A model generated the notes under the pieces. It made no database searches, was not told the origin of the DNA, and saw only the letters and a list, made by a program, of their open reading frames with translations. The position numbers and the translations under genes were made by a program. A stretch of 64,000 nucleotides of DNA from Pyrus communis (taxonomy: Eukaryota > Streptophyta > Magnoliopsida > Rosales > Rosaceae), in contig NC_084817.1 of assembly GCF_963583255.1 (NCBI RefSeq), positions 16,659,989 through 16,723,988 on the forward strand, written 5' to 3'. Positions 47,722 to 58,905 of the stretch are shown piece after piece (position 1 is the first letter of the stretch; each line of letters starts with the position of its first letter).

Positions 47722-48506
47722 TTAATATGGCAGTAAATCATCTCCAAAAGACTTCAAATATGGCACATGAAAAGATGTAAAACAACATGGAGAATCTGGT
47801 ATAGATTTTGAAAAACATTCAATTAAATTAGAAGATAGAGGAAGAGCTTCAAAAACTATGTCCAACACAGTTTCACCAAGCACATCTATGGGTGACTCAT
47901 CATGTTTTTGTTTGACAAATCTCCCTGGAAAAGGAATTGGTGGAATATATGGCTCGGGAGGACTATAAGGCTCTTCATCTTCATAAAACGCAAGAACCTC
48001 ACTATGAAGATATGCACAGAAAGTTTCCATTGGTTGTCCCTCCTTCTCTTCTTGATCATCAGCACCAGTTTGATGTTCATTTATAGCTTGGACAATCTGA
48101 CCCACTTAAATTTCCAACTTGGTAAGTGCAGTAGAGTGTTCTCGAATCATGCTACTCATTGATCGTTGAAATTGTAAAGTTCTTTGAGCAAGTAGCTTCA
48201 AACTGTCCTCCAAAGTAGTGTCAAAGGATTCCTGTTGTGCTAAAGGTGCAAACGCTTGATTTGGAGCTTCTATGTTGCTCCAAGAGTCATGATGAAAGTT
48301 TCTCCAAGCAAGGCTATAAGATTAAAGTTTCTCCAAGAGGTGCAAATGCTTGATTTGGAGCTTCTAAAGAAACACATGCGGTGTGAGTGCTCTCGGACAA
48401 ATGTAGGAAACTCGTCTCTCCTTGGGCAGAATTGAAGAGGATGGCTAGTTTTAGCACATAACAGACATCCGCCATACATCTCTCTATACCACCTAAAAGC
48501 AAACAA
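47722..48506 (-). pseudogene. Athila-like gag fragment with CCHC zinc knuckle
   Basis: Two minus-strand frames. 48506-48270 encodes YGGCLLCAKTSHPLQFCP, a CX2CX4HX4C zinc knuckle as in nucleocapsid proteins. 48105-47722 encodes a Gag C-terminal region starting GQIVQAINEHQTGADDQEEK, followed by an acidic, proline-rich part (SPPEPYIPPIPFPGRF). The frames are out of register and a ~97-bp duplication containing GCTTGATTTGGAGCTTCT (about 48245 and 48341) lies between. The knuckle would bind element RNA. No protease follows. Whether either piece is translated is doubtful. Confidence 0.7.
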
Positions 48507-48616
48507 CCTAAAATGTAAATTAAAATTCTAAACTAAGAAAAGAAAAACATATAGGGTTTATAAACCAAACAATTATAGGGGACTGAAATTAGTCCGCGAC
48601 AAAAGCGCCAAAATTT

Positions 48617-49955
48617 TGTTGTGTTCCTTTCAAGTGCAAATATAAGGATAGTATAATGGCACAAGTAAGGGTGTCGAACCACAGGGACTGATTAGACCTC
48701 TACAAATTACTAGCTTTATGAGAACCCTAATTAAACAATGAAAATGCAAACTGAATTTAGATTTTTGTTTTGAACGCTAAAGTAGCTTAAAATGCAAGAC
48801 AAGATAAAGATGAAAGATTGATTCAGAAACAATGGGAACGGAACTAGGGATACCGATTTCACCATTGCAAGTCAATTCCATAAAAATTAAGTCAAAACTC
48901 ATTCAACTCTCCAATCTGCAACTAGGGTTCGTTTTACTCATTTATGATCATCCATTTGATGTGTGGTTGTGATCAAGTACTCCTAATCTGCAACCTAGTT
49001 GTGATGTTCAACTTAGATTACCAAATAAGAATCCATTAAAAACTAGAAAACTTCCAAGAACCAAAGAAATCACATGGTAGGATGTATGCATAGCAGTTTC
49101 TTCATTCATTCATATGTCTACCAAGATTAAGCATGATGTGTACTATAGCAGCCCTAATGGTGATCAAACATTAAGATTAACAAACAAATTATACTATAAA
49201 ACCAATGAATGAAACAAGAACAAAGATTGGTAGTTTGAATATTTTAACTTAATAACATAAGTAGGTTTGTAAGGCTACATTGAATTCCCTAGCTATAAAC
49301 TTAATTACACAACACGATTTTAGAATATATAAATATCAAGAACAACATGAGTGAAATTAAAGTTCAAAGAAGAAGCCCCCTTTAAGAAATTCTGATGTTG
49401 AAATCCTTTAAGAACAGCACGGCTGTGTGGTTTCTTCGATGGTAGCAGATGGTGAAGGGAAATAGGGTTTTGTTTCTGGAAGAAAGGCCAAAGAAAGAGA
49501 AAAGAGAGAGAGAGCTTTGGGCAACCCCCAAGGGAGCTTGTGAAACAGTGATCTGAAACCCCAGTATTTATAGGCTAAATGGGACTGTAGCTGATTGCAA
49601 GGTGATCCCAACCATTAAGCCAAAGTTTTGAACGTTTTTCCTTATTTGGCTCCTCTAAATCGGGCTACATTTTCCAATTCCTTTCCCATTCTACTCCTGG
49701 TCTTTGAACAAGCCAAGTTCGTCTTGGATTCTTTATTTAGGCTTCAAAACAAGACACTAAACTTCTTTCCACATTTGAATAATGGTCAACCCCAAAAATG
49801 GCATGTTTTCACTTCTTTTGCCTTTAAATTGATCCTAAAGTACATGTAACTGCCCACTAACGCAAAATAAGGTAAAATGTAACTAGTTTAACTCAAAAAC
49901 ATCACAAAGAGGCTAGAAATGGATGGTATAAATGCATGAAATATATAAGTCATCA
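48617..49955 (-). repeat. 5' LTR of the Athila-like element
   Basis: 1339 bp, TGTTGTGTTCC at one end and GTCATCA at the other on the plus strand. It is longer than its partner because the partner has an internal deletion. Confidence 0.87.
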
Positions 49956-52183
49956 ATACCGGCAACTTGGTTCGCATAACCAAGGTCTAAGTTATCAATT
50001 GAATGCACTTTATGAAAGCTTCTTCCAGGCCGTTTTAGTTATGAACATGGGGTACTTGATGTTCTACTTCAATCCTAATAGACATGCAATAATCGTCAAA
50101 AGTCTATGACGTAAACTCTTCAGCATTATCCAGTCGAATCGACTTAATCGGATAATTAGGGTGGTGAGCCCTAAGCTTAATAATTTAAGGTAGGAGTTTC
50201 GCAAATGCAACATTGCGTATGGACAGTAAGCAGACATATGACATCAAGTGCATCAACTAAAACCATAAAGTATATGAATGGTCTTCAATGTTGGTTAGAT
50301 AGGTCTACAAATATCCCCCTGAATACTCTGAAGAAGCATACAGGGTTATGAATAATCTTTGTAGCCGAGGGTTGAGTAATCAACTTCCCTAGCGAGCATG
50401 ATTTGCAAGACAAGTGTCCAGGATAAGTTTTCAAACTTTGAGTTAGGAGATGCTCGTGTGATACTTTGAGGATACAGTGCATCATATCTCATCCTGGATG
50501 TCCTAAAAGTTCATGCCAAAGTAACAAAATGCTCTAGAACCCGGGCATAGGGTCGACCACATGGTGGGTCTCAATGGCTCGAATGGTCGTGATGTATCAC
50601 CCACTTAGAAGACGTTCCATCTTCTCGTGAATACTCTTCTAGCTATATTCGTAAGAAGTGATACAGAGAAATTCAGAACCATTATCTTCAATGGTTTCAA
50701 TATGATATTTATTATCTCAAATATCTCTAAAGTTCAACGACATTCTTCCAAAAAGAGAAGAATAGAGGACCTCTTTAATGTTTAATTCTGTACCATTAGA
50801 CAACATTATACGGCCTTTCTGTATCCATTGATCAGGTTGGATGAACCTAAGAGGGTTGTCAGAGGTGCATTTTTAGGTACAAAGTTAGTAAAACAGTGTT
50901 GCCCACATAAGATGGTGCGTAGTTACACTATTAGCCAGACAACTAACTTCCTCACAAGACATACATAGAAATAAATTAATTGAATCAGTCACATGCACAA
51001 ATATAATTCTATTCATTCAATAAACCAATCGAGAAATTTTGAAAGAAAAAAAAAATAGTTAATCGAGAAATAATATCCATAAAATATTTATCCATAAATC
51101 AAAAAAAGCCAAACAAATTATTCCAAATACTTAGAAAATTGTCCAAAAAATTAAACCATAAACTAAATAACAAGGGGTTTTTTTTTTTTTTTTTTTTTGT
51201 TTTTGGGGGGTTTGGGGGGCAGAGGGTTTGGCCACACCTAGTGGTTTAGACACTATGGGGAATCCCTCCTAAACATGAAACATGTCACAAAAAATAAACT
51301 TATTCTTCCATAGGAGCGGCTTGCCTCCTGAAAATTTGAAATCTCTAAGGTGGTGGTGGCAATATCTTCTAGATTTTCCACTTGTGCAAAGTTAGTCTTA
51401 TGATGGGAATGATACTTATGTTCCCTTGTTTTTGAAGTTTGAGGCCTTAGAGGTCAGAGAATTACGCTTTTGGGTCGAATTTCCTCCCTTAGTAGGGCCT
51501 CTGTTTTGTTGAACTTGGACTCGTGGTTGGGATTTCTTCCCATTTCCACGGCCATGACGGTTTTTCCGTCATTTGTGGTTACCAGAATTAGTCAGCATTC
51601 AACTAGTGTGTCAAGCTTGATGATTTTTCATTAACAGTTGGTTCTACTTCTCAACGAGAAGTAAAACAGAGATTAAATCAAAAAATTTGGTGAACTTTTG
51701 TTCCTTATATTGTTGTTGCAGGACAATATTGGTGGCATTAAAGGTCGAATAGGTCTTCTCTAGGAGATCCTGTTTAGTTAAGTCCTTGTTACAGAACTTA
51801 AGCAGTGATTGGATTCTACAAACCTTAGAGTTGCATTCATTCACAGACTTAAAGCCTTAGAAACGTAAGTATTACTGCTCGTGTCTTGCTTTAAACAAGC
51901 AGGTGTCTTTCTGATGATCGAAACAATCGGCCAGAGCAAGCCAGAGAGCGCGTGCATCCTCTTCGGTTAGGTACTCGGTTTGCGGTGATTCATGAATGTG
52001 TCTTCAGATGAAGATCATGTACATAGCTTTGTTAGCTTCATCAACCGAAAGGTCTGTAGCCTTTTTAATAGTGGCTCGAAGACTTTTGGTGGTGAAATGG
52101 AGCTTCACATCTTGAACCCACTTCAGGTAGTTTCTTCTAGATACTTCTAAAGCGGAGAAATCGAACTTGTTCAAGTTCGACAT
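49956..52183 (-). pseudogene. Copia element A, second copy: integrase to gag
   Basis: Collinear with 8848-11041. Gag start at 52183 (MSNLNKFDFSALEVSRRN). Gag core at 51844-51644 (MNECNSKVCRIQSLLKFCN, NIVLQQQYKEQKFTKF). Pre-integrase region at 50485-50285 (CKSCSLGKLITQPSATK). Compared with copy 1 its gag is more broken: the long open stretch of 10964-10254 is interrupted here, so decay continued independently after duplication. Confidence 0.86.
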
Positions 52184-52899
52184 GTCCTTGAAACGGAGGG
52201 AGGAAAAACGTGGTTATTCATATGGAAAATGAAAGCTTTGGGTTTCATGGCGTACATTTTGATTTGAAAACTTTGAGTTTCAAATGCTCTAAATTCAAAA
52301 CTACAAGTTCGACTTAGCATGAACTTCTGGTTCATAAAAGGGGTACTTTTAAGACACATAATACAATAAACAACTAAGTGTAGTGAATTTGGGGTTTGCT
52401 TTAGGAACCCAAGTGTGAGTGCTTCAGGACAACGAAAGAAAGTCAACGGTTCAAAGAAAGAAATAAATATTGAATCGTTAATGCCAATAAAGTGGACTCA
52501 GGCCAAAAAAAAAATGGATTTTTGTCGAATTAATGGACTACTGGTCCCTTTAATTAATTCAATAGATCGTAACAATGCAGATTTGATCGTGGAAGCCAAA
52601 CAATGACATTTGGGTCATATAAGCTTTGTTGGCTTTGGGCCAAGCGATAACAAAAATATAGCCTAGTACGGCTTTAACTAAAAATGTTCCAAAAATATTT
52701 AGATATGGTTAAGAAGTAAGGTATGCCAAAATATAGCATCAGGTCAAAAAAAAGACACAACATGGCAAAAATTGTTGGCTGCACACGGGTCACGACCCTG
52801 CAATAGGCCTTGTTCTGGGCTTGGGGACACAGGCTGCATAATAGCCCAGATGGTTGCAGGTAGTAGTGGGCCGCGAGGGGGCAAGGCTCAGCAACGTAA
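52184..52899. repeat. Duplicated block, copy 2: former copia leader
   Basis: Collinear with 11042-11731, including the GC-richer stretch. No gene. Ends at TAA (52897-52899), the target duplication of the MITE. Confidence 0.8.
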
Positions 52900-53471
52900 G
52901 GCTATCTCCAACCGAAGGGTCTAGAAAGCTAGAAGGCCGAAAATAGCCCAAAACCGTCTCCAACCAAAGGCTAGGCCAGAAGGCTCTGGAATCTGAGAGG
53001 GCCCCACGGAATCGGAAAGGGCTAGAGGGCTGGCTACATGCAGCTAGCCAGCCAGCCCGGGGCTGGCCATTTTTTTTTTTTTTTTTTGCTTATGTTGGAT
53101 TTCCTGTCGGTTATAATCGACAGGAATTCTTTGAATATTTTTTTTTAACAGTTTTATTATTATTTTTTATTTACAATAATTTTCCTATAACATTAACCAA
53201 CATAAAAAAATAAAAAATAAAACATTTAACAACATGAAACTTAAACAACATTTAAGTTGTAGTTTTTAAATAATAAATTATGTTTGGCCCTCGGTTGGAG
53301 ACGGTTTTTTGTGACAGGGCTAAAACGAGTCCTCTGGCCTTCTGGCCCTCGATTGGAGACGGAGGCAAATATGGCAACGTAATGTTCATTAAAATATTAA
53401 TATCTTAGAGAATCTTGGAGGGCCAAAGGGCTAAAACGAGCCCTTTGGCCAACCATCGGTTGGAGATGGCC
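52900..53471. mobile_element. Tourist-type MITE (PIF/Harbinger-like)
   Basis: Terminal inverted repeats GGCTATCTCCAACCGA and, reverse-complemented, GGCCATCTCCAACCGA (one mismatch in 16). Flanked by a 3-bp TAA duplication at 52897-52899 and 53472-53474, the classic Harbinger target. The first block copy is uninterrupted at 11729-11731. 572 bp, no coding capacity; CCTTTGGCC/GGCCTTCTGG motifs are repeated inside both ends. Confidence 0.88.
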
Positions 53472-55138
53472 TAAGGCTGCTGGCAATGGCCTAATGCGCA
53501 AGATGCCGAACAGCTTGTTGACTTTTGGGATAGGTCGCGGACGTGAAGCCTAGTACCGAGGACCTAGGCAGCAGGCTTGGTCCACTTCAAGCAGCAAGCC
53601 CAAAAGGCTGATAATGCAGGACTGACGTCATGATGACGTCGTCCCTGTCGCTGGATCAAGCTGTAAGCTCGCCGCAGTTGGGTTGCAGGCCAGTCAGGCA
53701 CGGCTTGGCATTGGCGTGGTGTGATGGCGTGACTGGAAACTGCAGCTCCGTCACGATTTCCCTTTTTTTTTCCTTTTTTTTTTTTTTTTTTTCTGTTGAA
53801 ATTTTTAGGGTTTGATTAAACCGTAATTGCTTCTATTTTCTTTTGATTCTTTGACTCATAAATTCCACATAAGAAATTCATAATTCTATTATATATGAAC
53901 ATATTTATATTGACAAATGTACGAATATATACGATATATGTAGTAAGGTAAATATAAATGCAGGAGGTTCGGTTCATATGCATCATAGGGAATGTTTTCA
54001 TCCTTCATGGTCGTTGAAAATATCTAACTGAATTTTAGGAGAACACTTGTCAAGATCCTAACTCTACTCTACATCTTTTTTTATGATGACTTGCCATCTC
54101 GAGGATGAGCTATATAACATCACTAACCTGGTTAAGCAATCGGTTTCTCTTTAGTCTTTGCACTGGTCATAACTCCGAAAATAAGTTAGCTTTTTAAGAA
54201 CCCTAAATCATGACTAAGCTGATTTAAAGTAGAGAAAATTAATATGCACACATTATCATGATCAACTTCTTAATTTAGCCATATCATCATAAAATATTTC
54301 TAATATCTTCTTGAAAACTATATGCAACATTTTTGGTTTTCCAACAGTCTGAACTGACTACTCCCACTTTCCACATCTTTGAACTTAACTAATGTAGTGA
54401 TTACATAGTACTTATAATTGATTAAGAGTTTTTACCTCTGCATATAAAGTTTAGTTCTCCACTTTTTTAATCTCTGGTTCCCCAACATTTTTGTATTAAC
54501 TAAAAGAAAAAAAGAGAAAATAAAACTATTGAACTATCATATAATTACAAAAATAAGTCTTACCGACCTCTTGAATGTATATGGAAAGTTCTCTAATATT
54601 TGTATCAATTCTTAATTTTGTAATAAAACTGCTATCATTTCGTCCAAAAAATTAATTGTTTTTCCTCAAAATTCAACAAAATAAGACTAAACACCACTCT
54701 GTTCTGCTCTTAACATATTTCTATGTTTCAACAAAAAAGAATTGTATTCCTACATTATATAAAAATGATGATATGTATATATAGGGTTAGGAATTGGAGT
54801 TGGAGATACCCATTTTTTCACGAACCTTTTGACACCTATTTTGTATGGCCTACTTAATTTTTTTTGACGACCCAAACCATTATATTTCAATTCATCATTA
54901 ATAGATCATCCTTATAAAAAATTTGACAAATTCAAAATCACTAAGACATTCACTTCACTTGTAGTGATTAAAATGGACAAATATGGTTTTATAAAGAAAC
55001 ACTAAAAATAACTATCATTTAATTCAATGGTTATATAGTTTCGGATTTTGGTGATTTTTGGTAACACATGATCTTATTTGAGGAAAGACCTAAATACGAA
55101 CGTTTCGGTTCGTTGAAATACATTACAAAGTGAGCCCT

Positions 55139-55201
55139 ATACATACATACATAAATAAATAAATAATAAATAAATAAATATATATATATATATATATATA
55201 T
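55139..55201. repeat. (AAAT)n-(AT)n microsatellite
   Basis: The counterpart of 20797-20868, with a different tetranucleotide. Confidence 0.88.
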
Positions 55202-55877
55202 CATGTGACTTCTATTTTATTTTTGGGACCGAAGACTAGAATGTTGCCAGTTAATATATAAAAATGGTAAGAATGCATGATTCAAGCGAGAAAGCTAACT
55301 TTATTATTGTTTTCTCACTATCTTTGCCTGACTTTGTGATGTAAACTATTATTGAATTTCTCATTATTTTTTTGCCTGACTTTAGTGGTGTAAACTATTA
55401 TCGTTTCATGTTAATCGAAACATGCACAAACCACATGACTAGCGAGTAGTTGCGACATGATGAATGGATGGATGAACAAACTAGAGGACTGCGCGTGATG
55501 GGCGTGTATGCGCATGGACCTTAAAGCTACAAGTGTTTAACTATTTATATTATGACATATGACGTACTAATCTGTATTTTCAGCATATTGAAAAATTTGA
55601 TCTTTAAGACAAGCCACATGACTAACACGGAGCAGTCGCGATATGATGAATGGATGGATGAACGCTCTAGAGGACTGGGTGATGGGGAGTTCTTAGGTAC
55701 ACTTATACAATGTTATTTGGTGTATCGGATCGTGTTGAGATTTTTTTAGTGTACCTGGAATACCCGGGCACATTGAAAAATCTCCCACGTGTATCAGGTT
55801 GTCCTTCACGTGGAGTGATAGTTTTTATTTTGAGAGAGGTTTTGCACGTTATGCCCACTTTCCACTTCTTGTTTTTC

Positions 55878-56012
55878 TTTTTTAAACAAACAATATTATC
55901 TACACTAACGAGGTGAAGGAGTTAGTTAAGCCTCACAATAAGCTACCAATAATGTGATTCAAATTCGCTTTTGGTTTAAGTCAACCTAAAATTTCTTATT
56001 TACCAGTGTGCT
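55878..56012 (-). mobile_element. Truncated SINE
   Basis: Shares AACAAACAATATTATCTACACTA-like and AATAATGTGATTCAAATT stretches with 5802-5970. The B box is degenerate (TCAACCTAAAA). Paralogous with 23010-23112. Confidence 0.55.
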
Positions 56013-56241
56013 TCTTGTATTTTTAAAATATACATCAATAAAAAAGTCGACAATATTAGACAAAAAATAAAAATAAAAATTCGACAAGAATATGAAAGTA
56101 AAATGCAGTGATGTCACTGCCTGAGGTCGATTACTCAATGAGCGGTGACAAGTGGTGGGGACATAATTGTCTTGCTAAGCAAGATAGTCCGGTTGTTTAT
56201 GTTTGAAATGTTTAATTAGTTTCTTAATTAGTTTTTATAAA

Positions 56242-56395
56242 GAGAACTTTAACAAAAAGCTTTCAATACTATTTATTTTAACGAAAAATCATATTTTTAC
56301 ACTAAAAAGTCAATCTTGGTACTATTCACTTTAGCTTTTATTTTGTTTTTATCGTTAAAACTTAAAATCTTCCAGCTCATTTTATTAGTTTTTCT
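56242..56395. mobile_element. 154-bp Mutator-like MITE
   Basis: GAGAACTTTAACAAAAAGC at one end and, reverse-complemented, AGAAAAACTAATAAAATGAG at the other. Flanked by a 9-bp duplication TTTTATAAA (56233-56241 and 56396-56404). The first copy lacks it (23335-23345). Internal TTTTTACACTAAAAAGTCAA and GGTACTATTCACTTTA are typical of an abundant Rosaceae MITE as I remember it. Confidence 0.82.
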
Positions 56396-56517
56396 TTTTA
56401 TAAAAGCATAAATTGAGAGTTAGCTTTCCATTGGAAAGCAGGTAGTGACTTTTATTATTTTTTTTTTCGAAGCGTGACTTTTATTAATTAAGAAGTTGGA
56501 AATTGGCAGCAGCTTGG
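56396..56517. repeat. Duplicated block, copy 2: last part before the retrotransposon
   Basis: Matches 23346-23487 and ends CAGCAGCTTGG. The last five bases, CTTGG (56513-56517), should recur after the 3' LTR beyond the window. Confidence 0.8.
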
Positions 56518-58770
56518 TGATAGGAGCATATTTATGCGCCTTAGTTTGCTTGTTTTCTTGCATTTATGTTGCTAGTACTTAGTAATTTTAGTACTTTAAA
56601 CTATTTTCATGTGTTTGTAGGTCCAAAGGGCTAAAGGAGCAAGAAAGTGCATTTTTGGTGCATTTTGGAGTAGTTTGGAGCATTAAATGGATTGCATATG
56701 CTTAAAGCCAAGTAGATGGACGAAATTGAAGACCAAAGGAGGCTAGGAATGAATAAAGAGATGAAGAAATGAAAATGAAGAACAAAGAGTTCAAAAATTG
56801 GAAACCAAAGTTTCTATTCTTGGCTTAGAAGTTTCCTAATCCTACCTCACTTATGTTCCAACCAAAAAAGGGTTCCAAAACATGTTAGGTTGCTAAATAA
56901 CATGTTTCAAGAAATCCTAGAACCTGCCATAGAGGTTGCCGCACCTACCTATGGATCCCTTATTCCTTGCTGCACAAGCCACTCCACATTCATCACCAAC
57001 ACAACCATGCAGCCACACATTCTTTCTCCACACCCTGCCGTGCATAACCCACCACATTCCAGCCTTGCCATGCACATCACCACACATTCCAGCCATTCCA
57101 CACACCTTTCAAACCTAATCCACATGCATTCATCATCATAACCTAACTAATATTCCACATGCACATTCACCCCTAATTCCAGCCATCCCACTTCATCATT
57201 GCAGCCACCATTCACCCCTTTCTCCACACCTTGCCGTGCACATGCATTCCCCTTTGCAATTCCAGCTTTCCACCAACAAATCTAGCTGTCACTCACATGC
57301 ATTTCCTTGATTATTTCAGCCACATGCAATCTTAATCATTCAACCATGCAGCCACACATTCATTCTCCACTCTTTGCCGTGCTTCCCCCTTCATTCCAGC
57401 CATTCCACATGCATTTCCAACCTAGCAGCAACCCTTTAATCATTCCCTCCTAGCTGCCATTCACATGCTCTCCCATCCATTCTCTCCCTATAAAAACCAT
57501 ACACACTTCACACAAAAGAAGACCCTTGAGCCGTGCAAACCATCCATTCCAGCACCAATTCCAGCAACAATCCCATCCTTGCCGTGCCTTCATTCCACAT
57601 TCCAGCATGTATACAAACCTTCCTTCACCATTACACTACCCTACCATCACACATCCATTCCTCCATACACCTAAAGCCCTAAACCTTTCCTTAGACCTTG
57701 TGCCACAACAAAGAGGAGGAGAAGAGGCCTAAACGTTCATACAATTCAAGTTTGAGTTGTTGGAATTTTTAGGTGTTTCTTTTCCTCGATTTCAATGGTT
57801 AAATTTACTTATCTTTGTCTTGTACGTATGAGGAACTAAACCCCCCCTTGGCTAGGGGGGGATTCGAAATACATGTTTATGCTTGCGATATGATTTGATT
57901 ACTTCTAATTGCGTTTCATAAGTTGTGAATTCAATTTACTTATCTATGTGAATTACATTGATTTGTGTGTGTTGGTTGAAAGTGCGCGCTTAATTATCAT
58001 GCATAAATTGGATGCTAGGATATAAAGAAATTTCACCTAATCGTTATGGAATTATATTCACAAGTAGTAAAGGTTGATGATCTCAATCGCGTTAAGTAAA
58101 TTCTTGGCATAAGTTTCATGCAATCATAGTAACAAGTGCTTCGTCAATGCTTATGGTTTTCAAAGAACTTAATGATTCTTGCTTGTATCTCTATTATGCA
58201 ATCATGTAGGGGACTTGTGGGGAATGTTTTGGGTTGTCGTATGCAATCATCCAATTCAATAACGTAAGGAAAATCTGAGGGTTAATTAGTGCAATTCACG
58301 GTTAATCTGGGGCGTTGAGAATCATGGTTTATTGAAAAGCAATTGGAAATCGTTTTATATGCAAGTATAACATGTGTGGAGATGAACCCCTTAGCTAGCT
58401 TCCCATTCATTCCATTCATTAAATCCAAATTCGTTTTAAAATCTGTTCGTTTACAAAGTTTTAAGTTTTGTTTACAAATTCGTCAAAATCAAAATCCCCC
58501 TTTACTTGGAGTGTCAATTTAGTTAGAAATCAATTTAGTTTGTGTTTTTAAAGTATTTTGAGTCTTTGGGTTTGTCTTAGTGTTTTAAAGTTTAGTTTTG
58601 CATTCTTTGAGTCTAGTATAGTGTTTTAAACTTTATTTTACGTTTTTGAGTCAGTTTCCAAGTGATTTTGCAATCCCTCCTAATCCCCGGTTAAGAACGA
58701 TCCCTACTTATATCTATACTACAATTGTCAAAAAGAGGGTTTAATTTGTGTGCGTATAATTATCGCATCA
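56518..58770 (+). repeat. 5' LTR of the Athila-like element
   Basis: TGATAGGAGCATATTTATGC to ATTATCGCATCA, 2253 bp. It matches the solo LTR at 2897-4691 but carries an extra pyrimidine-rich block at about 56930-57640 made of degenerate CATTCCAGCC and CCACATGCATTCC units. After the TATA box comes a 21-base hairpin, CCCCCCCTTGGCTAGGGGGGG, near 57842. Confidence 0.88.
57489..57496 (+). promoter_or_regulatory. LTR TATA box
   Basis: TATAAAAA within CTCTCCCTATAAAAACC, at the end of the pyrimidine-rich block and conserved with 3503-3510. It is the likely U3 promoter for the genomic RNA. Confidence 0.65.
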
Positions 58771-58775
58771 AATTT

Positions 58776-58792
58776 TGGCGCCGTTGCCGGGG
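58776..58792 (+). other. Primer-binding site, tRNA-Asp
   Basis: TGGCGCCGTTGCCGGGG, five bases after the LTR, is the exact complement of the 3' end of plant tRNA-Asp(GUC), which ends CCCCGGCAACGGCGCCA. It starts minus-strand cDNA synthesis and supports assignment to the Athila group. Confidence 0.9.
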
Positions 58793-58905
58793 ATTAGCAA
58801 CTTTTCTAATCCCTTGGATTGTTTACTTTCTGTTTATTTAGTTATGTTGTTAAAAATTCTGGCCTTGTGTTGTTTTTCTTGTTTTAGGTACTAGAGAAGC
58901 AAGAC

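Larger units (their letters stand above)
44464..49955 (-). mobile_element. Non-autonomous Athila-like LTR retrotransposon
   Basis: Two LTRs (44464-45663 and 48617-49955) flank 2.95 kb of internal DNA. On the minus strand the LTR begins TGATGACTTATATATTTC and ends ACACAACA. Target sites ATACT and ATACC differ by one base, and the first block copy has the empty site ATACC (8848-8852). Next to the 5' LTR the sequence TGGCGCTTTTGTCGCGG is a decayed tRNA-Asp primer-binding site. Next to the 3' LTR, GGTTTGGGGGTATT is the polypurine tract. The interior carries only gag fragments and the conserved 3' motifs; no protease, RT, RNase H or integrase. It must have depended on an autonomous relative. Confidence 0.88.
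53472..56241. repeat. Duplicated block, copy 2: right part
   Basis: Collinear with 11732-12309, then 13599-14552, 20644-21198 and 22626-23340, each joint marking an insertion absent here. No gene: frames such as 53630-53815 and 55552-55749 are not preserved in copy 1. Confidence 0.85.

Noticed and set aside
58776..58792. Fragment of a tRNA-Asp gene
   Set aside because: Only 17 bases, complementary to the tRNA 3' end including CCA, and placed five bases after an LTR: a primer-binding site.
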